From Lentisphaeria bacterium UBA1829 (GTDB lineage: Bacteria > Verrucomicrobiota > Lentisphaeria > Victivallales > UBA1829), in the NCBI GenBank assembly GCA_002338895.1, contig DDJH01000018.1, positions 1 through 5,078 of the forward strand: DNA of 5,078 nucleotides, given 5' to 3'. The translations under genes were made by a program, and so were the position numbers. Below are positions 1-5,078 of the stretch, piece by piece. The stretch's first letter is position 1, and each line of letters opens with the position of its first letter. Under the pieces are notes generated by a model, which was not told where the DNA came from, searched no databases, and saw nothing but the letters and a program-made list of their open reading frames with translations.

Positions 1-881
1 ATCATGCCGCAGACGCTGGAGCCGTCGCCCCAGTTGGAAATATCGTAGCTTTCGATCACACGGGGCGGTGCCTTCAGGCCCAGCATCTGGGCGGTTTCCT
101 CCAGCAGCTTGTCCTCCCGGGTATAGCGCCCGCTCTCCCGGGCCAGGCGCTCCACCGCATTGGTGTAGGCCATGGTGACCAGCTTGGCCACGTCTCCCCG
201 CTGGGGCACATACAGGTTGACCGCGCTGCCCCGGGTCTTGGTCAGCGCCTCGGTCAGTGCCTCGGCGTCCTCCGGCAGGGCATCCACTGCAATGGTCTTG
301 GGGATTTCCTCCCCGTCCAGATAGTACTGGGGCAAAAATTCCTCCCGCAGTGCGGGAATATCCTCGGTGTCGTGAAACAGGAACTCCCGTTTGTCGGTCA
401 GGCGGCCGTCCCGGTAACGCAGAATTGCCGCACAGACCGCCTTGGTGGTGCCGGCAAATGCCAGCACGTCCATCTCATCCTCGGCGCCGCGCACAACCTT
501 CTGGCCGGGGACAACCCGGTCGATGGCGGCAATCTGGTCCCGCAGCAGGGCGGCAGTCTCAAAGTCCAGCCGTTCGGAGGCAGCCATCATCTTTTCCCGC
601 AGCTGGCGGACAATATCCCGCTTGCCGTAGCGGATCATGTGCAGGGCGTTCTGGACCGCCTCGTTGTAGGTTTCCCGGCTGATTTTTCCGGTGCAGACCG
701 CCATACATTTGCCGATGTGAGCGTTCAGGCAGGGGCGTCCCTTGCCCAGGTCCCGGGGAAATTCCCGGTTGCAGCGGGGCAGCAGAAAACAGTCCTGTGC
801 GGTTTCCACCATCTGGCGCACCGCAAAGGAGGAGGTGAAAGGACCGATATATTCGGCGTCGTCCTCCTCCTTCTGCAGCAC
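1..881 (-). CDS. uvrC: Excinuclease ABC subunit C (UvrC), internal fragment fused in frame to tsaB
   Basis: UvrC is the nuclease of UvrABC nucleotide excision repair and cuts damaged DNA on both sides of the lesion. The minus frame is open from the seam with tsaB to base 1. Residue numbers count from the fused tsaB start (1334). Visible in order: EYIGPFTSS (from about 161), the usual end of the N-terminal region; four cysteines C188, C202, C210, C214 (spacing C-x13-C-x7-C-x3-C), matching the UvrC cluster known to bind 4Fe-4S; the UvrB-binding UVR motif at about 246-268 (MMAASERLDFETAALLRDQI); and the start of the RNase H-like domain, ESYDISNWGDGSS, with D431 the likely first catalytic Asp. 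The C-terminal nuclease and HhH domains lie beyond the window. The GIY-YIG nuclease domain that should precede residue 152 is absent and replaced by TsaB sequence. Gly codons are 12 of 18 GGC, unlike the neighbouring genes. Family identity is firm; the exact left boundary of the fragment is approximate. Confidence 0.9.
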   Translation of the reverse strand, partial: MLQKEEDDAEYIGPFTSSFAVRQMVETAQDCFLLPRCNREFPRDLGKGRPCLNAHIGKCMAVCTGKISRETYNEAVQNALHMIRYGKRDIVRQLREKMMAASERLDFETAALLRDQIAAIDRVVPGQKVVRGAEDEMDVLAFAGTTKAVCAAILRYRDGRLTDKREFLFHDTEDIPALREEFLPQYYLDGEEIPKTIAVDALPEDAEALTEALTKTRGSAVNLYVPQRGDVAKLVTMAYTNAVERLARESGRYTREDKLLEETAQMLGLKAPPRVIESYDISNWGDGSSVCGM

Positions 882-895
882 GGCGGTGAATCCGT
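855..895 (-). other. Seam between tsaB-like and uvrC-like sequence
   Basis: On the minus strand, clear TsaB sequence ends at about GSWFHDG (codon ending 891) and clear UvrC sequence begins at about VLQKEEDDAEYIGPF (from 881). The reading frame is kept. The few codons between (FTA) could belong to either side. A CTGCAG hexamer lies at 873-878, inside the seam. I see no inverted repeats, target-site duplication, att-like core or insertion sequence ends. The uncertainty of the breakpoint is roughly 20-30 bases. Confidence 0.75.
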
Positions 896-1334
896 CATGG
901 AACCAGGAACCGTTTTTCCGTTCCATTCCGTACGCGAGGATTTCGGAACGGCGGCCGTCAAACAGCGCGACCGCCTTCTCCGGCATCTTGTCCTCCCCCG
1001 CGAACGCGGACCGGATCAGCCCTGCGGCGGACGGCACCCCGCGCACCCGGACGCCGGGACGCCCGTAGGCAAGACCGCAGACAAATGCCGAAGCCACCCG
1101 CAATCCGGTGAATCCCCCCGGTCCTGTCCCGACGCTCCACTCCGCGATCCCGTCCAGAGAGCATCCCGCCTGTTCCGCGGCCCGTTTCAGCTCTTCCGGC
1201 AGCATGGACGCATCGTGTCCGTTCAGCATGATTGTATTGGAAAAAAGAAGTCTGTTCTGCCGGTCGGCAAGGGCAATGGACGCTTCGTTCCAGGAAAAAT
1301 CCAGCGCCGCCCGAATTGCGTTCTGTTCCATCAT
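882..1334 (-). CDS. tsaB: tRNA N6-threonylcarbamoyladenosine biosynthesis protein TsaB, C-terminally truncated
   Basis: TsaB is the inactive, ASKHA-fold partner of TsaD in the complex that makes t6A at position 37 of ANN-decoding tRNAs. The N-terminus (AALDFSWNEASIALAD) fits the family's first strand region. LNGHDASMLPEELKRAAEQA matches the usual RHSE..LP.I helix, with ND/HD-type variation. The hallmark GTGPGGFTGLR lies at residues 69-79, followed by the helix VASAFVCGLAYGRPGVRVRGV. The family is usually around 220-230 residues; here TsaB-like sequence (ALFDGRRSEILAYGMERKNGSWFHDG) ends near residue 148 and continues in frame as UvrC. Two adjacent ATGs (1334 and 1331) are possible starts; GGGAG sits 5 bases before the first and 8 before the second. 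The gene lies 63 bases downstream of a small membrane protein gene on the same strand, with a possible promoter of its own. The product shown here cannot be a normal TsaB. Confidence 0.82.
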
Positions 1335-1359
1335 GAAATCTCCCGTTCTGTACCGGATA

Positions 1360-1387
1360 AAAATAGCCTCTTTTTGCAGAAAATCAA
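1360..1387 (-). promoter_or_regulatory. Possible sigma70 promoter before tsaB
   Basis: Reading the minus strand, TTGATT (1387-1382) is followed after 16 bases by TATTTT (1365-1360), each 4 of 6 to consensus. It lies about 25-50 bases before the tsaB start, in the 63-base gap after the small membrane protein gene. It could let tsaB be transcribed alone, though read-through from upstream is equally possible. A weak match in AT-rich DNA. Confidence 0.3.
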
Positions 1388-1397
1388 CCGTTTCCGT

Positions 1398-1691
1398 TCA
1401 GAAAAGCAGAACTTTCAGAAGCCAGGTCATGGGGATCACCACCAGCGCATACGCGGTCGATTCCGGCCAGGTTCTTGCGTTGGTCATCACGGCAGTGAAG
1501 CGGAACAGGAAGACCGTTGCCAGAATCCAGCCTGCATAGGGAATCAGAAACAGGATGCAGAAGATCAGCACAAAGGGGGGAAGCGCACCCAGAGGAAAAC
1601 GGATTTTCATCCGGTCCGCCGCATACCATGTGAGAAACGACTCCGCCACCAGAAACAGAAGCGCTCTCAGAAGAAAGGATATGACCATCAT
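1398..1691 (-). CDS. Small multi-pass membrane protein of unknown function
   Basis: I do not recognise a family. The 97-residue product is very hydrophobic. Likely membrane segments are at about residues 4-22, 33-52, 53-70 (less sure) and 79-97, with few charges between (DRMK near 26, TNARTWPE near 70-77), so three or four passes in the inner membrane. The protein ends directly in its last hydrophobic segment (TWLLKVLLF). The start has two adjacent ATGs (1691 and 1688) with AGGTG 5 bases before the first. Codon use matches rhaA and tsaB. It precedes tsaB by 63 bases on the same strand and may share a transcript, but nothing in its sequence links it to tRNA modification. The hydrophobic pattern, ribosome binding site and gap-filling position support a real gene; another overlapping minus-strand frame (1384-1629) has no such pattern and is a shadow. 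Confidence 0.65.
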   Translation of the reverse strand: MMVISFLLRALLFLVAESFLTWYAADRMKIRFPLGALPPFVLIFCILFLIPYAGWILATVFLFRFTAVMTNARTWPESTAYALVVIPMTWLLKVLLF

Positions 1692-1723
1692 GCTATCACC
1701 TGTCTGTTCGTGTTGACGGCTTT

Positions 1724-1751
1724 AACCTATATCGGCAAATGAAAAAATCAA
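1724..1751 (-). promoter_or_regulatory. Possible promoter of the membrane protein-tsaB unit
   Basis: On the minus strand, TTGATT (1751-1746) is followed after 16 bases by TAGGTT (1729-1724); a TATAGG (1731-1726) overlaps at a too-short 14-base spacing. It lies between the rhaA terminator and the membrane protein start, where a promoter is expected because the terminator should isolate the downstream genes. The -35 is fair and the -10 poor. Confidence 0.3.
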
Positions 1752-1763
1752 GTCCGGGCGTTG

Positions 1764-1797
1764 AAAAAAAAAGCCGTCTCCTTTGGAGGGAGACGGC
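1764..1797 (-). terminator. Intrinsic terminator of rhaA
   Basis: A 9-bp perfect stem (GCCGTCTCC at 1773-1781 with GGAGACGGC at 1789-1797) and a 7-base loop is followed, on the minus strand, by nine T (A-tract 1764-1772). It begins 18 bases after the rhaA stop codon. The direction is set by the T-run, which exists only on the minus-strand side. It implies that rhaA is transcribed as a single gene or as the last gene of its unit. Confidence 0.92.
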
Positions 1798-1814
1798 GGC
1801 AAAGAGAAAATTTC

Positions 1815-3074
1815 TCACTTGCGTCCGGCCAGGACACTCTTTTCATACCGGTCGATCTCCGGCAGGAAATCGACTCCGGCGGGAACCGAGTGCTGTTCGC
1901 AGAAATAGTCGTAGACCGCGCCGAGCGGGAACATTTTGAGTTCTTCGAGCAGGGCCATTTTCCGGCCGTTGTCGAAGTTCTTCTCCATTTCGCGAAGACG
2001 GGCGACGGGTTCGAGAAGCGCCTTGAGAAGGGCCTTCTGCATGTTGCGGGTGCCGACCACCCAGGCGATGATGCGGTTGATGGTCGCATCGAAATAGTCC
2101 AGTCCGATATGGACGCGGTCAACGCCGTTGCCGACGATTTCGCGGGCGATGGCCTGCAGTTCGTCGTCGAAGAAGACCACATGGTCGCTGTCCCAGCGGA
2201 CCGGGCGGGAGACGTGCAGAAGAATCTCCTTGACGAACAGCAGCACCGCGCTGATCTTGTCGCTGATGATCTCCGTCGGATGGAAGTGCCCGGAGTCCAG
2301 ACAGAGCATCACGCCGTTCTTCACCGCGTATCCCAGATAGAACTCGTTGGACCCGACCGTGCAGCTCTCCACCCCGATTCCGAACAGTTTGGACTCCACC
2401 GCATCGCGCATCAGCGACGGGTCGATCCGCTCCGCGAACATCGTGTCGAGCGCCCCTTCCAGACGTTCTCTTGCCGCGCGGCGGTCGATCGTCACATCCT
2501 TGAATCCGTCCGGGATCCAGGTGTTCATCACGGCCGGCGTTCCGAGCTGCCGTCCCATTTCCGCCGCGATCCGGCGGCAGGCGATCCCGTGCTCGATCCA
2601 GAACTGGCGGATCCCCTCATCCGGATGCGAAAGCGTCAGATTCGACGCCGCCTTCGGGTGTCCGAAAAACGTCGGATTGAAATCCAGTCCCGCCTTCTGC
2701 TCCTTCGCCCAGTCGATCCAGCTCTGAAAATGTTTCGGTTCGATTTTGTTGCGTTCCACCGGCTTTGCGCTGTCCAGGTAGATCGCATGGAGATTCAGCC
2801 GTTTCTTTCCGGGGATCAGAGAAAATGCTTCGGCGAGGTCCCCGCGCAGCTCCTGCGGAGTCCGTGCACGTCCCGGATAGTTGCCGGTGGAAAGAATTCC
2901 TCCCGACGCGCCTCCCGCATCCGGTTCGAATCCGCCGACATCGTCTCCCTGCCAGCAGTGAAGCGAGATCGGAATCCGTGCCAGCTGTTCCAGCGCCGCA
3001 TCGGTATCCACTCCGAACGCCCCGTAATACTCTTTTGCATACTGATAGTTCCGTTCAATATTCCGCTGCGTCAT
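1815..3074 (-). CDS. rhaA: L-rhamnose isomerase
   Basis: This cytoplasmic, Mn-dependent aldose-ketose isomerase converts L-rhamnose to L-rhamnulose, the first step of rhamnose use. The protein is 419 residues, the same length as E. coli RhaA, and aligns along its whole length from memory: [14 protein letters not shown] (37-50), TGNYPG (63-68), [12 protein letters not shown] (91-102), [12 protein letters not shown] (129-140), [10 protein letters not shown] (184-193), [11 protein letters not shown] (227-237), [16 protein letters not shown] (258-273), [14 protein letters not shown] (287-300), [15 protein letters not shown] (324-338). Metal ligands H263, D295 and D297, plus E236 and D260, are all present (E. 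coli equivalents of the first three are H262, D294, D296). The ATG at 3074 has AAAGGGGG ending 6 bases upstream. It is divergent from an AraC-type regulator across 110 bases and is followed by its own terminator. rhaB and rhaD, which complete the pathway, are not in the window. Nothing looks damaged. Confidence 0.98.
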   Translation of the reverse strand: MTQRNIERNYQYAKEYYGAFGVDTDAALEQLARIPISLHCWQGDDVGGFEPDAGGASGGILSTGNYPGRARTPQELRGDLAEAFSLIPGKKRLNLHAIYLDSAKPVERNKIEPKHFQSWIDWAKEQKAGLDFNPTFFGHPKAASNLTLSHPDEGIRQFWIEHGIACRRIAAEMGRQLGTPAVMNTWIPDGFKDVTIDRRAARERLEGALDTMFAERIDPSLMRDAVESKLFGIGVESCTVGSNEFYLGYAVKNGVMLCLDSGHFHPTEIISDKISAVLLFVKEILLHVSRPVRWDSDHVVFFDDELQAIAREIVGNGVDRVHIGLDYFDATINRIIAWVVGTRNMQKALLKALLEPVARLREMEKNFDNGRKMALLEELKMFPLGAVYDYFCEQHSVPAGVDFLPEIDRYEKSVLAGRK

Positions 3075-3105
3075 CGCAAGCCCCCTTTCGTCTGGTTTCA
3101 GAAGA

Positions 3106-3139
3106 AATTTAGCATTTTAAGACCAAAAAACCTTGACAA
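3106..3139 (-). promoter_or_regulatory. Probable rhaA promoter zone (weak elements)
   Basis: The rhaA promoter must lie in this spacer, but no good sigma70 pair is visible on the minus strand. Partial candidates are TTGTCA (3139-3134) with TAAAAT (3119-3114) at a short 14-base spacing, and an extended -10-like TGCTAAATT (3114-3106) with no -35. A weak core promoter is what an activator-dependent gene such as E. coli rhaB shows; that reading here is inference. TTGTCA overlaps the -35 of the regulator's promoter on the other strand. Confidence 0.35.
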
Positions 3140-3152
3140 AAAGGCCATTTTA
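3113..3152. repeat. CATTTTA direct repeat 33 bases apart, possible regulator half-sites
   Basis: CATTTTA occurs at 3113-3119 and again at 3146-3152, exactly 33 bases (about three helical turns) apart, flanking the regulator's -35 box. A short inverted repeat, TTTAT (3149-3153) and ATAAA (3160-3164), overlaps the second copy and the -10 box. AraC-type proteins bind direct repeats on one DNA face, so these are candidate operator parts, but in DNA this AT-rich chance matches are likely. Confidence 0.2.
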
Positions 3153-3161
3153 TAGTACAAT
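3133..3161 (+). promoter_or_regulatory. Sigma70-type promoter of the AraC-family regulator
   Basis: TTGACA (3133-3138) is a perfect -35 box. After exactly 17 bases comes TACAAT (3156-3161), 5 of 6 to the -10 consensus. Transcription should begin near 3168, giving an untranslated leader of about 15-17 bases that contains little more than the ribosome binding site AAGGA (3173-3177), 7 bases before the ATG at 3185. This is the strongest promoter-like sequence in the window. Confidence 0.88.
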
Positions 3162-3184
3162 AAAGCCAAAAAAAGGAAATCCTC

Positions 3185-4042
3185 ATGCCCGTTCTTTCCC
3201 GTTCCGACTTTCTGGCGAACAAGGCCGTTCCGCTGAAACTGATCCGCCGGGATCCGCAGGAGTCGTATGGACTGCACAGCCACGAATTTTCGGAACTCGT
3301 GATTGTCTACCGGGGATCCGGCGAGCACCTGATTTACGGCGAACGGAGAAGCGTTTCCGCAGGGGATGTCTTTCTGATCCGGGAGCAGACACGCCACGGC
3401 TATGAGAACCTCCGCGATCTGGCGCTCTGCAATCTGCTGTTTGATCTACATGAGAGCGGCAATCCGCTGTTTCTGCCGAGCTGCACGCCGCTGCTGCGCC
3501 GTCTGAATCTTCTGGAACCCGGGAGGATCTCCCGGCACGGTTTTCATCTCACCGCCGAACAGCTGCCTTCCGTTCTGCATCTTCTGGACGCCATGGAGGA
3601 GGAGCAGAACGAGCGGAAAGCGGATTACGCCTCCGCGCTCTCCGCGCTCTTTCTTCTTCTGATCGTCCGGCTCTCCCGGCTGCGGGGGACGGAAAACTGC
3701 GGAGAACACGAGGAGATCCCGCTGGAACTGCACCGTCTGCTGAACGAACTTTCCGTCCGCTCCGCCGAACCCTGGAACCGTGCGAGGATGGCAAAGTCCG
3801 CCGGCATGTCCATCCGCACGCTGGCGCGCCATTTCCGGAATGCGACCGGTCATCCGCCGAATGAATATCTGCTTCAGCTCCGTCTGAAGAAAAGCCTTCT
3901 TCTGCTGGCCGATCCGGAACGGACCATCTCCGAAATCGCCGAACGGACCGGATTTTCCGACAGCAACTACTTCTGCCGTCAGTTCCGCAAACACTATGGT
4001 CTCCCGCCGCAGCAGTACCGGAAAACTCATCCGGGATCATGA
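3185..4042 (+). CDS. AraC-family transcriptional regulator, RhaS/RhaR-like
   Basis: A 285-residue DNA-binding regulator with the layout of E. coli RhaS (278 residues). Residues 1-100 form a cupin-type sugar-binding domain: LSRSDFLAN recalls the RhaS start, then HSHEFSELVIVYRGSGEHLI (31-50) and SAGDVFLIREQTRHGYENL (58-76), close to the HDF-ELVIV and GDLFYI segments of RhaR. Residues 100-180 form a helical linker and dimer region. The C-terminal AraC domain (about 180-282) has a first helix-turn-helix at about 199-220 (MAKSAGMSIRTLARHF) and a second at about 246-269 (ISEIAERTGFSDSNYFCRQF), ending GLPPQQY. GFSDSNYF is the family signature and resembles GFSDSNHF of RhaS. Position next to rhaA and the cupin similarity suggest it senses L-rhamnose and activates rhaA; the ligand is inferred. 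The start is fixed by AAGGA at 3173-3177. It converges on prfA with a 60-base gap. Assignment to RhaS versus RhaR cannot be made from the sequence alone. Confidence 0.93.
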   Translation: MPVLSRSDFLANKAVPLKLIRRDPQESYGLHSHEFSELVIVYRGSGEHLIYGERRSVSAGDVFLIREQTRHGYENLRDLALCNLLFDLHESGNPLFLPSCTPLLRRLNLLEPGRISRHGFHLTAEQLPSVLHLLDAMEEEQNERKADYASALSALFLLLIVRLSRLRGTENCGEHEEIPLELHRLLNELSVRSAEPWNRARMAKSAGMSIRTLARHFRNATGHPPNEYLLQLRLKKSLLLLADPERTISEIAERTGFSDSNYFCRQFRKHYGLPPQQYRKTHPGS

Positions 4043-4080
4043 AACAAAACAAGCGGCAAACCGGAGATGCGGTTTGCCGC
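4041..4080 (-). terminator. Intrinsic terminator of prfA, between converging genes
   Basis: A perfect 11-bp stem (GCGGCAAACCG at 4053-4063 with CGGTTTGCCGC at 4070-4080) closes a 6-base loop. On the minus strand it is followed by a T-rich tract (TTGTTTTGTTTC, 4052-4041), so it terminates prfA transcripts 22 bases after the prfA stop. That tract overlaps the last codon bases of the converging regulator gene. On the plus strand the stem is followed by CTCCGTCC, without a T-run, so it would serve the regulator poorly, though the hairpin may protect its transcript end. Confidence 0.85.
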
Positions 4081-4102
4081 CTCCGTCCCGGCCGGGAGAA
4101 AA

Positions 4103-5078
4103 TCAGACACCGCGGGCGGAGAGGATCTCGTCGATGGCCCGTCTGGATTCCACCGCCAGCACCGGATCCAGAATCAGATCCAGATTCCCCTCCATCAGCG
4201 CCGGCAGGTCGTATGCCGAAACGCCGTATCGGTGATCCGTCACCCGGTTCTGCGGAAAATTATAGGTGCGGATCCGTTCGCTGCGGTCCCCGGTTCCAAC
4301 TTGGAGACGTTTGGATTCCGCATGGCGCGCCGCCTCTTCTCTCCGCTGAATCTCCAGCAGTTTGGCCTTCAGAATGCGCAGCGCGATCTCGCGGTTGCGG
4401 ATCTGCGACCGCTCCTGCTGACTTGCCACCACCAGTCCGCTCGGTTTATGCAGGATGCGAACCGCGGAATCGGTCCGGTTGACATTCTGTCCTCCCGGGC
4501 CCGACGACCGGAACGTGGAAATTTCGAGATCCTCGTGACGGATCTCAATTTCATCCGTCTCATCCGCCTCGGGCAGCACCGAAACCGTAATCGTCGATGT
4601 ATGAATCCGCCCCCCGGACTCCGTTGCCGGCACTCTCTGCACGCGGTGAACGCCGCTCTCGAACTTCATCAGCGAAAAGACATCCGTTCCGGAGAGCGAA
4701 AAGACCGCCTCCCGGATTCCTCCGAGATCGCTGTCGGTCTGATCCAGCACCTCGCTTCGCCACCCTTTTTTCTCGGCGAACTTCAGATACGCGCGGAACA
4801 TTTCCGCCGCGAACAACGCGGCCTCCTCCCCTCCCGCGGCCGGACGAATCTCCACGATCGTATCCCGAGCATCGGCCGCATCGCGCGGAATCAGAGCAAT
4901 CGTCAGTCTCTGTTCCACCTCTTCCGATTTCTGTTCCAGCTCCTTCAGATCGCTCTCGAGCAGCGCGAGGAACTCCGGATCCTTCTCCTTCTGCATCATC
5001 TCCCGGTTTTCCCGGATCTCCGAAAGAATCCGATTCCACTTCTCGTACGCGTCGAAGATTTCGGCAAGCGACTGCCTC
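4103..5078 (-). CDS. prfA: Peptide chain release factor 1 (RF1), N-terminus beyond the window
   Basis: RF1 reads UAA and UAG in the ribosomal A site and triggers release of the finished protein. The frame is open to the window edge: 26 codons precede the first internal Met at 4999, so 324 residues are visible and about 35-40 are missing compared with the usual 360 or so. The part upstream of 4999 (AEIFDAYEKWNRILSEIREN) aligns with the RF1 N-terminal helices, so 4999 is not the start. Seen in order, numbered from Met 4999: IRPAAGGEEAALFAAEMFR (51-69); FESGVHRVQRVPATESGGR (113-131) with the stop-codon-reading PAT at 124-126 (4622-4630), which marks RF1 rather than RF2 (SPF); SSGPGGQNVNRTDSAVR (165-181) with the catalytic GGQ at 169-171 (4487-4495); GDRSERIRTYNFPQNRVTDHR (237-257), the conserved RF1 C-terminal block. 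It is the last gene before a terminator, so prmC, often found after prfA, does not follow here. Confidence 0.97.
   Translation of the reverse strand, partial: RQSLAEIFDAYEKWNRILSEIRENREMMQKEKDPEFLALLESDLKELEQKSEEVEQRLTIALIPRDAADARDTIVEIRPAAGGEEAALFAAEMFRAYLKFAEKKGWRSEVLDQTDSDLGGIREAVFSLSGTDVFSLMKFESGVHRVQRVPATESGGRIHTSTITVSVLPEADETDEIEIRHEDLEISTFRSSGPGGQNVNRTDSAVRILHKPSGLVVASQQERSQIRNREIALRILKAKLLEIQRREEAARHAESKRLQVGTGDRSERIRTYNFPQNRVTDHRYGVSAYDLPALMEGNLDLILDPVLAVESRRAIDEILSARGV

Noticed and set aside
1..1334. A new bifunctional tRNA-modification and DNA-repair enzyme
   Set aside because: The fusion lacks the C-terminal part of TsaB and the GIY-YIG domain of UvrC, and codon use changes at the seam. 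A chimera explains it better than a new function.
372..1742. Plus-strand frame of 456 codons
   Set aside because: It is antisense to uvrC, tsaB and the membrane protein gene. Its translation is rich in Arg, Pro, His and Gly with no recognisable domain, typical of a shadow in GC-rich DNA.
3131..3144. Hyphenated palindrome CCTT-N6-AAGG at the regulator's -35 box
   Set aside because: Only four bases per arm and made of common promoter and A-tract sequence; not enough to call an operator.
1761..3155. Plus-strand frame of 464 codons
   Set aside because: Fully antisense to the unmistakable rhaA and starts inside the rhaA terminator. No domain and no promoter or convincing ribosome binding site.
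3446..4030. Minus-strand frame of 194 codons
   Set aside because: Antisense to the AraC-family regulator, without recognisable motifs; explained by the codon pattern of the real gene.
4560..5039. Minus-strand frame of 159 codons rich in Gly, Arg and Asp
   Set aside because: It is a frame-shifted shadow of prfA; the low-complexity composition reflects the Ala/Glu-rich RF1 sequence in another frame.

Overview
The window holds five recognisable genes and parts of genes, plus one seam where two unrelated genes are joined. From position about 880 to the right end, the coding style is uniform: GC-rich genes, frequent GGA/GGG, GCG and CCG codons, and short AT-rich spacers with bacterial-type promoters and intrinsic terminators. 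The gene set (tsaB, rhaA, an AraC/RhaS-type regulator, prfA) and protein details such as the GPGGQNVN form of the release-factor motif suggest a sugar-using, probably gut-dwelling bacterium. A Lentisphaerota/PVC-type host is my best guess, at low confidence. The left 880 bases look like a different organism, with dominant GGC, GCC and CCC codons and a UvrC resembling gut Clostridia (Oscillospiraceae/Faecalibacterium-like).

Layout. 1-881 (minus): middle part of uvrC, without its GIY-YIG domain and cut by the window edge. 882-1334 (minus): N-terminal two thirds of tsaB, running without a stop into the uvrC frame. 1398-1691 (minus): small membrane protein of unknown function. 1764-1797: terminator of rhaA. 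1815-3074 (minus): complete L-rhamnose isomerase. 3075-3184: divergent control region with a near-consensus sigma70 promoter. 3185-4042 (plus): complete AraC-family regulator resembling RhaS/RhaR. 4053-4080: hairpin terminator between two converging genes. 4103-5078 (minus): peptide chain release factor 1, lacking only its N-terminus beyond the window.

How the genes work together. The divergent pair of regulator and rhaA forms a compact rhamnose-responsive unit. The regulator's cupin domain presumably senses L-rhamnose and its two helix-turn-helix motifs act on the shared 110-base spacer. rhaA is followed at once by a terminator, so kinase and aldolase genes for the rest of the pathway must lie elsewhere. 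tsaB, the membrane protein gene and prfA are housekeeping or unassigned neighbours.

The most notable point is the in-frame tsaB-uvrC join. Neither half keeps the parts it needs, and codon choice changes sharply across the seam. I read this as most likely a chimeric assembly or a ligation artefact, less likely a real recombination event. I did not find a new biological system in this window. No gene-free stretch exceeds 300 bases, and I saw no tRNA, rRNA, insertion sequence or CRISPR array.
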